53,542 nt of DNA. Origin: Paulinella micropora. Taxonomy: Eukaryota; Cercozoa; Imbricatea; Euglyphida. The stretch is from assembly GCA_009731375.1 (NCBI GenBank), contig BJOX01000238.1:206187-259728 (forward strand), in the 5' to 3' direction. Numbering within the stretch: position 1 is the first letter of the stretch; the number at the start of each line of letters is the position of its first letter. This document shows positions 1-7,200 of this stretch, one piece after another. The notes beneath the pieces are model-generated. The model was not told the origin of the DNA. It saw only the letters and a list, made by a program, of their open reading frames with translations, and did not search any database. The position numbers were made by a program, and so were the translations under genes.

Positions 1-1166
1 CCGTCAAGCATGCCCCGCAGATCGTTCGAGAACGGGATCACGTACACGTTGTTGCTGTTGGCAAAGATCTCGTTGAACACTTCGTTGGCCGTGTGCTCCC
101 TGAAATAGCGCTCGTTGACGGGAGTTCCTTGACCAAGCTGGCTGCGCCCTTGCACGTCTTCCAGATCGATCGTGGCTGTGTCCCCGAGCGCGTCGCACTT
201 GAGCAGACGCCCGGTCGCTTCATAGGCGCGGTCTGGGTTGTAGGTGACGGCTCCGGCGCTGAAGCCGGTCTGGAGGCCCGAGCGGCGCAAGTACACGAAC
301 AAGGCGCCCGAGCGGTGATTGAACTGGTCCAACTCGACCGTTATTCTGGACGACACGTCCATCTTCTTGCCGTGGTCGATGAATTGCACCCAGTCCAGGT
401 ATTGATGGCGCACAGTCTTGCCGATCTTGTCCGGGTGCTTGCCCACCAGCGAACCGTTAGGCATGAGCGTGGACGAGGAGATCAGGCGCACTTCCTTTAG
501 AGTCGCGGTACAAGGGGTGGTCAGCGCAGTCTGGTCCTCGACAAAGATCGAGCCGCGTGGGTAAAATCGGACCTCCAGGTCTCCCTTCAGGTGGCTCAAA
601 TCAATGTCCATGCCGTTAAGGAGCAGGTGCACAATAGGGAGGTAGAACCACTGGACGTCACCGCTGCGCCACACGCGCGAGCTCAGGCGGCCGTACTTGT
701 TCTGGTTGAGCATGTCGTTGATGCTCGACAGCGCTTCCTGGCTCAGGGTGTTCATGAGCAAGTGCAGGACATCACCATAGTATCTAGCCAACTCTTGACC
801 GCTGAGCCTTTCGTAGAATTCGATGCGCTCGAACCATTGGGTTACTGGCAGGACGCGGGAGTCGGTCGGCGTGCCGGTGGCCGCAAACTCGATCTGGAAG
901 CGAAGGGTGGCGTCCTGGATGGAACCGGCCGAGTTGTTCTCGAGGATGAATGAAAAGTAGGCGGTGTTATCGAGCGCGGCAGTGCTGGGACTGGGCGTCA
1001 TGATGGTCTGCGTCCAGACGGGGCGCGTGGGCATCTTGACGATGTGCTTCGGGGCAACCACGACCGCTGCGCCGGTCTTGGCGTCGCGGTCATTGGCCTG
1101 CACGAGCTTGGCCCTCTTATTGTGTGCCATGCCGTACGCGATCTCGGCCTCTCTTCCTCGTAGCAT
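1..1166 (-). CDS. Major capsid protein, double jelly-roll type (3' end outside window)
   Basis: A continuous minus-strand reading frame of about 388 codons opens at the ATG complementary to 1164-1166 and leaves the window at base 1, so the C-terminus is missing. The product is rich in beta-strand-like segments and lacks any enzyme motif. It contains an aromatic/charged stretch around residues 103-120 (TQWFERIEFYERL) and a conserved-looking NGMDIDLSHLKGDLEVRFY near residue 200, which resembles the strand-loop pattern of Polinton and nucleocytovirus double jelly-roll capsid proteins. It heads a run of co-oriented virion-like genes, with the packaging ATPase about 8 kb away, as in other DJR viruses. 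The start is chosen because upstream sequence becomes AT-rich promoter-like and has no further in-frame ATG. Family assignment is by pattern recognition; a structure comparison would settle it. The penton protein is not in the window. Confidence 0.62.
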   Translation of the reverse strand, partial: MLRGREAEIAYGMAHNKRAKLVQANDRDAKTGAAVVVAPKHIVKMPTRPVWTQTIMTPSPSTAALDNTAYFSFILENNSAGSIQDATLRFQIEFAATGTPTDSRVLPVTQWFERIEFYERLSGQELARYYGDVLHLLMNTLSQEALSSINDMLNQNKYGRLSSRVWRSGDVQWFYLPIVHLLLNGMDIDLSHLKGDLEVRFYPRGSIFVEDQTALTTPCTATLKEVRLISSSTLMPNGSLVGKHPDKIGKTVRHQYLDWVQFIDHGKKMDVSSRITVELDQFNHRSGALFVYLRRSGLQTGFSAGAVTYNPDRAYEATGRLLKCDALGDTATIDLEDVQGRSQLGQGTPVNERYFREHTANEVFNEIFANSNNVYVIPFSNDLRGMLD

Positions 1167-1216
1167 CTCGGTGTCGGTTTGGTTGATACATAAGGCAACC
1201 AGAAAATAAAAATAAT
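1167..1216 (-). promoter_or_regulatory. Virion-class promoter of the capsid gene
   Basis: Read on the minus strand, an AT box (AAATTATTTTTATTTTCTGG) is followed by about 30 bases to the capsid ATG. The same arrangement, an A/T-only run ending in TTCTSTGG or a close variant, precedes the genes starting at 2578, 3929 and 4241, and in weaker form those at 2062 and 1498. Confidence 0.45.
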
Positions 1217-1498
1217 TTACTTTTTGCCTGACATGATCACGGCGGCCGAGATCGCGACGGCCCCGACCGCGAGCGGCACGGCCACCCCCATCGTGCGCGC
1301 GGTCTTCTGCCGGTCCTCCTTGTTATGTTGCTTGTTCTCTCGGTCCTCATACTTCCGGCGGCCGATGCGCGCGCGCTTGGCGGCGTGCTCGTCGGCCTTG
1401 GTTTGTTTGGCCTCTTGCTTGGCCGTCTCTTTCTCTTGCCTTTCTTCCTTTTTCGCGGCCTGCTTGGCCGTCCGGCGTTCGCGAGCTCGCTTGCCCAT
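1217..1498 (-). CDS. Small basic single-pass membrane protein
   Basis: Product of 93 residues starting MGKRARERRTAK. Residues 1-65 are almost entirely K, R, E, A and Q and should form a charged helix. Residues about 70-89 (MGVAVPLAVGAVAISAAVI) form one membrane segment, followed by SGKK at the end. This tail-anchored layout suits a virion membrane or membrane-tethering protein, but no family is recognised. A longer frame begins 40 codons upstream; its extra residues cover the AT-rich intergenic promoter, so the inner start is preferred. It lies directly upstream of the capsid gene on the same strand, 50 bases apart. Confidence 0.6.
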   Translation of the reverse strand: MGKRARERRTAKQAAKKEERQEKETAKQEAKQTKADEHAAKRARIGRRKYEDRENKQHNKEDRQKTARTMGVAVPLAVGAVAISAAVIMSGKK

Positions 1499-1545
1499 CG
1501 GTTGAGCTTTATTTAAAAAACATTCGTGCGCAAGATTAAAATTTT

Positions 1546-1914
1546 TTAATACGTAATGACCGCACATATTTTTGCCAAGAGAGCAGCAATTTCTCCCAGG
1601 AAGGCTTGGTCCTGGCACAACTGTCTTTTAGCCACGAGGCGCTGCTGCAGCTGCTGGAGCTGCTGCGTGGGCGCGCGGAACTTGCAGGCGAGCTCGGCCC
1701 AGATTCCGGCCTCGGAGCGCACAAAGTCAGCGAGCTTGCCGTCCTTCCAGGCAGGCAAGAACCATGTCTGTACGGCCTCAACCTGCTGTTCAAGACCTAG
1801 TCTCTGCAGCTGCTTCAGTTCCTTGATCTCCTCGAGCCGCAACAGCCCGTACTTTTGGAACACCGTCTCCAGCGCACCGAACAGCTGCGACAGCGCTTGT
1901 CTCTTGGTCGACAT
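1546..1914 (-). CDS. Small helical/coiled-coil protein
   Basis: A 122-residue frame with leucine- and glutamine-rich helices (LFGALETVF..., LKQLQRLGLEQQ, QQLQQLQQRL) and no recognised domain. It overlaps the C-terminal 125 bases of the membrane-anchored frame at 1790-2062 in another phase. Over the overlap this frame looks like the coding one, having heptad-like leucines and balanced charge. Either two genes overlap, or one gene (N-terminal membrane anchor plus this helical body) is broken by a frameshift or base-call error near 1905-1920. The likely role is a minor virion component, inferred only from position among virion-like genes. Confidence 0.5.
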   Translation of the reverse strand: MSTKRQALSQLFGALETVFQKYGLLRLEEIKELKQLQRLGLEQQVEAVQTWFLPAWKDGKLADFVRSEAGIWAELACKFRAPTQQLQQLQQRLVAKRQLCQDQAFLGEIAALLAKICAVITY

Positions 1915-2062
1915 CGTCGAGTGGCACGTAGGCGTCTAGGTCGACGGCGGGCGGCTTTTTTGCTCTTGCTCTTTTCAGCAGCACTAGCAGGACCGCTAGC
2001 ACAAAGACCAGGATTCCCCACACGGCTAGGGCTTCTTCTGGTGTCACGACAGTCGTGGTCAT
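1790..2062 (-). CDS. N-terminally membrane-anchored small protein
   Basis: A 90-residue frame. Residues about 8-28 (EALAVWGILVFVLAVLLVLL) are a clear transmembrane segment, followed by KRARAKK, which predicts an outside-to-inside single-pass topology, and then an acidic stretch (DLDAYVPLDDVDQE). After about residue 52 the sequence looks non-coding and overlaps the frame at 1546-1914. The true protein may therefore be short, or may continue into that frame after a shift. The promoter side carries CTTGTGGTCCTTC after an AT box. Confidence 0.45.
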   Translation of the reverse strand: MTTTVVTPEEALAVWGILVFVLAVLLVLLKRARAKKPPAVDLDAYVPLDDVDQETSAVAAVRCAGDGVPKVRAVAARGDQGTEAAAETRS

Positions 2063-2107
2063 CTTCTTAAGTGAAGGACCACAAGTTTTAATTTTTGCTT
2101 TCTTTTG

Positions 2108-2578
2108 TTAGAAGCGGTAGTGGCCCTCGCCGGCCGGGTTTAGGTAGTTTTCGTAGGCGTATTGCGACACGACTTCTGAGAGCGCGCCGAGCATAAAGAG
2201 CTGCTTGCCAGTGTCGCCGGACGCCATGTTCAGGCCGTAACCGGCCAGCAGGCCAGGCATCACGCTGTAGATCAGACCACCGCCGACCACGTGCAGGGCC
2301 AAGGAAGGGTAACGGGCCAGCCGGCCCTCTTGTGTTGAATTGAGCACTCTGGACTGCAGCACGTCCACGATCGTGGTCGTCGCGGCCGCGATGATGGCCA
2401 TGCCTACCGACTTGCTGACGGTCACGCCTCTGAGCCCGGGCACGGCCGCAAAAGAAACGGGGGCGTCCTTTTGCACTAGTACCGGCGTCGCAAAGTAGGC
2501 GAACGCCGCGGCAGTAGCACTGCGCGCGATGTTCTCCATACTGAACGTGTCGCTGACGGTCCCGGCAATCTCGTCCAT
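2108..2578 (-). CDS. Multi-pass membrane protein
   Basis: Product of 156 residues with alanine/valine/glycine-rich hydrophobic helices at about 20-35, 55-75, 95-115 and 125-140, separated by short polar loops. The C-terminus is polar (ENYLNPAGEGHYRF). No signal peptide or enzyme motif is seen. It belongs to the co-directional virion-like block, with its own AT-rich promoter, and is most simply an inner-membrane virion protein. No family is recognised. Confidence 0.6.
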   Translation of the reverse strand: MDEIAGTVSDTFSMENIARSATAAAFAYFATPVLVQKDAPVSFAAVPGLRGVTVSKSVGMAIIAAATTTIVDVLQSRVLNSTQEGRLARYPSLALHVVGGGLIYSVMPGLLAGYGLNMASGDTGKQLFMLGALSEVVSQYAYENYLNPAGEGHYRF

Positions 2579-2640
2579 CTTGTTTGGTCCTCCGTATTAA
2601 AAAACAGCGCCACAGAATTTAATATTTTTTTTATTTATTG
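2579..2640 (-). promoter_or_regulatory. Virion-class promoter
   Basis: On the minus strand an A/T-only run (AAAAAAAATATTAAA) leads into TTCTGTGGCGCTG, then TTTTTTAATAC and the ATG at 2578. It matches the capsid promoter layout. Confidence 0.4.
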
Positions 2641-3294
2641 ATTTACAGTCGGGGGGGCTGGGGTGTCTAGGTCCACCGCTGCCAGTACGGCAGAGGTGTT
2701 GCGGGCGTGCGCGATGGCCGCTGTTTGCGCCGTGATCAAGGCCAGCTCGGTGACTGGGTCGAGCCTCGTCATACCGATGCCGGCCTTGAGCTTGGCGCGT
2801 TCTAGCAAGAAGAGCCACCGCTCGTTGGCGAAGCACTCGTCAGTCATGCCGGAAATCTGGTAGCGAGTGCGGCTCGACACCAGGCGCTCCAAGCACGTCA
2901 GCCCTTGCTTCAAGGCCACGTTGGACATCTGGTCCACGGCCGAGTCGTCCAGCGCCTCTTCGGCGTCCTCCAAGATCGTGGGCAAACGCGCGCGGGCCAC
3001 CTTGCGCAGCGCCCGCGGCTCGCAGGGGATCCCCGCCTTTTTGAGCTTGGGTGCAATCAGCTCCGATTTGCCGTAGGCGCACAGGAGCCGGTAGGCAGGG
3101 TCGTCTCGCAGGGGCACTGTCTCGGCCTCCTCAAACCGCGCCTGTGTCAGCGGCGGCTGGCGTTCCTTAGCTGCCACGCGCCGTCTTTTCTTGGGAGGGG
3201 GCTGAGCCGGAGCTGCAGCCTCCGCTTGTTCTGGTGGCAGCTCTTGCTTGCCGTCTTCCGCGGCCGGTGGCTCGAGATTAGCAAAAGGGTCCAT
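2635..3294 (-). CDS. Unknown protein with nuclear-localisation-like basic patch
   Basis: Product of 219 residues. Residues 1-35 are acidic and proline/alanine-rich. PPPKKRRRVAAKER at about 33-46 is a textbook monopartite nuclear-localisation-like cluster. The rest is predicted helical, with conserved-looking DPAYRLLCAYGKSELI and ERWLFLLERAKL segments. It sits in the virion block. No known family is recognised; a DNA-binding or core-associated virion protein is only a guess from charge and context. Confidence 0.55.
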   Translation of the reverse strand: MDPFANLEPPAAEDGKQELPPEQAEAAAPAQPPPKKRRRVAAKERQPPLTQARFEEAETVPLRDDPAYRLLCAYGKSELIAPKLKKAGIPCEPRALRKVARARLPTILEDAEEALDDSAVDQMSNVALKQGLTCLERLVSSRTRYQISGMTDECFANERWLFLLERAKLKAGIGMTRLDPVTELALITAQTAAIAHARNTSAVLAAVDLDTPAPPTVNQ

Positions 3295-3338
3295 CCTTTA
3301 TACACACACTAGTAGAAAAGAGACACAACTTTCTTTTT

Positions 3339-3929
3339 TTAGGGTCCACCAAGAGCCTCGTTGCTGGCCCTGTTGATGCCGGTCCAGCCGCGCACGTTGC
3401 CGTCCTCGCGCTCGAAGGCAGAGACCGAAGGGATCTTGCTCCACTGTTCGTCACGCATTTTCGAGGCCTGGTACTCTTCGATCATTCTGTCTGCTTGCAT
3501 GCAACCATTCCAGTCGTTACCGTAGCTGCGCCTGAGCTCGGTGAGCCATGGCCTCATGACCGCGTTCGGCGGGCCCATGCCCGCTCCGGCCACCATCTCG
3601 AAACAGTTGGCCCGGCAAAAATCGTCGCCGTATACGCCTGTGATCTCGCCCGCCGTGCCAACAAGAAGGACTGCACCCTTGTACCACGAGGACAGGCTGT
3701 TCTTGCTCAGGCGCTGGGCAATGCCCTTCATGTTGCGTGTCGTGTCATCCAGCTGGGCCTCGGGGATCCCGTTGAGCGCAGAGTAAATAATACTGGAAGT
3801 GGCCAAGGCATCGGTCTTGACCACCGGGTCTGTTTGAGTACCGTGCTCCGCTGCGTCGTTGAGGTGCGCGCCCGACTTCTCGTCGGTGGTAGTCGCCAGG
3901 CGCACGGGTCCTCGTTGCGGGGCGGCCAT
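3339..3929 (-). CDS. Unknown virion-block protein
   Basis: Product of 196 residues. The N-terminal 40 residues are polar. The middle contains a short hydrophobic stretch (WYKGAVLLVGTAGEITGVYG) and then a Cys pair (DDFCRANCFEM). The C-terminal half is rich in W, R and M (MRPWLTELRRSYGNDWNGC) and ends GGP. It is intact, has its own promoter and matches its neighbours in codon use. No domain or family is recognised; it is placed with structural genes only by position and promoter type. Confidence 0.5.
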   Translation of the reverse strand: MAAPQRGPVRLATTTDEKSGAHLNDAAEHGTQTDPVVKTDALATSSIIYSALNGIPEAQLDDTTRNMKGIAQRLSKNSLSSWYKGAVLLVGTAGEITGVYGDDFCRANCFEMVAGAGMGPPNAVMRPWLTELRRSYGNDWNGCMQADRMIEEYQASKMRDEQWSKIPSVSAFEREDGNVRGWTGINRASNEALGGP

Positions 3930-3980
3930 TTCTCTTCGTTTTATTTAAAAAGGACCACCAGAGAATAAAAAATTTTTTTA
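3930..3980 (-). promoter_or_regulatory. Virion-class promoter
   Basis: The minus strand reads AAAAAAATTTTTTATTCTCTGG, shown here only as an AT run plus TTCTCTGG, then TGGTCCTTTTTAAATAAAA and the ATG at 3929. This is the clearest copy of the AT-box/TTCTSTGG arrangement. Confidence 0.45.
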
Positions 3981-4241
3981 CTTGGTGCCGTTCAGGACCG
4001 CTTCGCACTGCCTGGCCTGTTCGGGCGAGATTTTCAGCAGGATCTGTGCGTCCTGCACCTTGGGCGGCGGGAAGATCTTTTCGAGCGGCGCCTCCTCGAC
4101 CGTGTTGTGCAGGGCCTCGAGCACTTTCTGTTCGGCCTGTGCCTCTTTCTGCCACTTGCGGCCGGCCTGCCTCAGTTCCTTTTCGTTCAGTTTGCCTAGC
4201 GCTAGCGCGAGCTGCGGGTTAAAACTTTGCAAGTGATGCAT
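3978..4241 (-). CDS. Small helical protein, unknown
   Basis: Product of 87 residues, mostly helical and charged (LNEKELRQAGRKWQKEAQAEQKVLEAL), with a proline break (IFPPPKVQDAQ) and a second helix. No membrane segment or metal motif is present. It lies 45 bases downstream of the giant coiled-coil gene on the same strand, and its promoter contains TTTAAATC (4268-4275 complement). No function can be assigned. Confidence 0.5.
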   Translation of the reverse strand: MHHLQSFNPQLALALGKLNEKELRQAGRKWQKEAQAEQKVLEALHNTVEEAPLEKIFPPPKVQDAQILLKISPEQARQCEAVLNGTK

Positions 4242-4286
4242 TTTTAATTACCGTGTACTCAGAGAATTTTAAATCAAACTTTTCTG

Positions 4287-7200
4287 TTAGTACGGTTTAT
4301 GCCTTCTCGAGGCTCGTTTCTCTTGTTTCTTCTTCTTTTTCTTCTTGCCGCCTTCGTCGTCTGGTGGGGCCTCCCCTTGATCTTCGGCCACTTCTTCTTT
4401 GCCCGTACGAGCCCTCTTGCTGGGACGGGGCGCTGTCGGCTCTTCTTCTTCTTGCTGCTCCGCGGCGGGTCTCTCGCCGGTGCTGAGTTCGCGCGCGACC
4501 CTGTCACGCACTTGGCTCGTGAATTCGGCCATGACCTTGCCATCGTCCAGCCCGTTGCCCATCACTTCCTTGTGTGCCGCAAAAGAGTTGGCCAGCTCCG
4601 TGCCCGCGGCCAGCATCCTTTCCTCGACGGTGTTGTAGCGCCGGTTGCCGGCCAGCCGGTCGACGGCCGCTCTGAGGTTGTTGTTCAGGTACGACGTGAC
4701 GTGAATGGCGAGCGCTCTGTTGACGAGCTCTTCGTCGTGTATGTTATCTTTCTTGATGCCGGCCGCGCCCAGCCCCTCGCGCAGCGCGAATCGCTGCATG
4801 GCCAGAAAGTCCCTCTCTTGGTGGGCGCGCATGTACTCCCGCAGGGGCTCCGCGTAGTTCTTAAGTTTAGCCTCGCTCTCTTGTGCCTTCTTCTCGGCCG
4901 CTTCCGCCCTCTTGCGCAGCTCCTCCATCTCGCCGCGCATCCGCTCGACCTCTCCTTGGTCGCCGCCGCCGACCACGGCCGAGACCACGCTGGTAACCTT
5001 GGCCGTAGCGGCACTCAGCAGGGAACCGAGCCTCTTGACTTCTCTCTGCAGCAAGCCCTTCTTCTTGCCCATGTCGTCGGCCCGTTTTTGCGCTTCCTTG
5101 AGCTTCTTGCTGTCGGTCTTGGACGCTTGCAGCACCGCCTTGTTTTTCTGTCCGACCAGGCGGTTGTACGCCTTGCGCATTTTCTCGATCTCCGCGTCCT
5201 TCTCTGCGAGCTGTTCCTCCATCTCGTGCATGGCGGTCAGGCTCTCGGCGATCATGTTGTCCTGCTTGTCAAGCTGTTCGGCCGCCCTGTGCCTTTCGAC
5301 GATGCCCGAGTCGATAAAGGCGTCTTTTTCCAGCAGGGCTGTCTCTAGCTCGCGTATCTTGGCCTGTTTCTCGTCGCGCTCCTTCTCGAGTTCCTTTAGT
5401 TTGGTCTCCACGGCACCGCTGCCCTGTTGCAGGCGATTGAGCTGCTCGACCGCGGCCTCCTCTTTTTCCTGTACACTGCGCAGCATTTCCTCTTGGGCCT
5501 TGCTTCTCTGTAACAGGTCGGCTATGCGCTGGTCCTTGGAGCTGAGTTCGGTTTCGAGTTGGCTGGTATGCAGTTGCGATTCCTGGAGCTGTTTCTCAGC
5601 GGCCTGCTGCTGCTGCACCTGCTCGTCCAGCCTGGCCTTGGCCTTCTCGTACAGGGTGCGGCGCAGGTTGGCTAGCTTGGTCGCTCGCTTGGTTTCGTCC
5701 GCCGACCTTTCTTCCCGGCGGCTGTGTTCCATCTCGGCGTCGCGCAAGGCTTGCTCGGCGGCCTCTGCCTGTCTCTTGAGCTTGGTGACTTGTCCTTTCT
5801 GTGCGCTCAGCTTCTTGGCGAGCTCGGCCACCTTGTCTTCGGACGCCAGGTACGCCTCGGTCGCTTCGGCCATGCTCTCTTCGTGCCCGTTCTCCAGCCG
5901 TTTGATCCTCTCCCGGATGAGGGCTGCTTTCTGTCTCTCGTCATTGGCGGTTTCCTGGGCCGCCCTCACCTCCTCTTCCGCCTTCTTTCGCTCTCCCTCC
6001 GCGAGGTTGATCTGCTGGTCTCGTTCTTCTATCTTGGCGTCCTGTTCTCGGATTTGCTGCTTGAGCTTGGTCAAGGCCGCCTGGGCGGCGCGTGCTTGGG
6101 CGATCCGCTTCCGGTCGAGCCTGGCCGCGTCCTCAGAGGTGGTGGCAACTTCCTTTTGCGCGCGGTGCAGCTCTGCCACTAGGTCCTGGTTGGCGGAGCC
6201 TAGCTCGGCTTTTTCCTTGTTGGTCCGATCCAACTCGCGCTGTACGTCTCCTAGCCGCAGCCTGTACTGCTCCAGCAACTGCTCGGTCTGGTCGTGGCGT
6301 TCCTTGTCGGTCTTGGCCTCGTCCCGGATCCTCTGGACCTCGGTCTCTAGGGCGGCCGCCTCCGTCTGTGCCTGGGCCAGGGCCTGCTTGGTCTGGCCGT
6401 GTTCGGCCTGCAGCTGCTGCATGTCCGCCTGTACTGCCTGCTTGTCTGCCTCTGCACTCGCTGCCGCCTGCTTGAACTCCTGGTTCTCGGTGGCGGCGCG
6501 ATCGTACCATTCCTGCACCTGCTGCTGGACGTCCACGATGTTCTGCTCTTTGCGTGCCAGTTCCTGCTGTCTGGCTTGCATCTCCTGTGCGGCCTGGTTT
6601 ATTAACCGCTCGCGCTGTTCGACGCTGGCCGCCTTGTTCTGCAGCTGCTGGCTAATAGCGATCAGGCGCTGTTCCCTCTCCTGGTCGAGTTGTTTGTGTT
6701 CTTGTCTGATCTGCCCAATGACTGTGCCCGCCTGCTCCTTGGCCTCTGTTAATTTTCGCAGGAAGGTTGTCTTGTTGTTGTCGAGTGTTTTTTGCAGCCT
6801 TTGGTTGAGTTCGAGCAGCCGCAGCTTCTCTGTCTCGGCCCGTTGGCGCTGCTGTTCCTTCTGTTTCTTTTCGAGCTCGAGCGCCTGGGCTCGCTCTCTA
6901 GCGCCGCGGAGCTCGTCGTTCAGCGAGGCGACCTTGCTGTTCAGGCCAGCTACCGTGTTCTCGAACTCTTGTTTGTGCTCTGCTTCCAGCCGGGCGACCT
7001 CCGCCAGCACCGCTGCGTGGGCCGCCTCCTGTGCGTCTCGTTCGTCTCTTTGTTTTTTGGCTTCCTCGTTGGCTTGGGCCAGCCGCTTCTCCCATTGCTG
7101 CTTGGCTTCCCTGGCGCGCGCCTCCTGTCCTGCGTCCTTGGCCACGAGCGCCCGTTGTAGCTTCTCGTCCGCCTGGCGTACTTGCTCTTGTAGCCGCTGT

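Noticed and set aside
93-953. Plus-strand frames over the capsid gene
   Set aside because: They are antisense to a continuous 388-codon frame with coherent capsid-like sequence.
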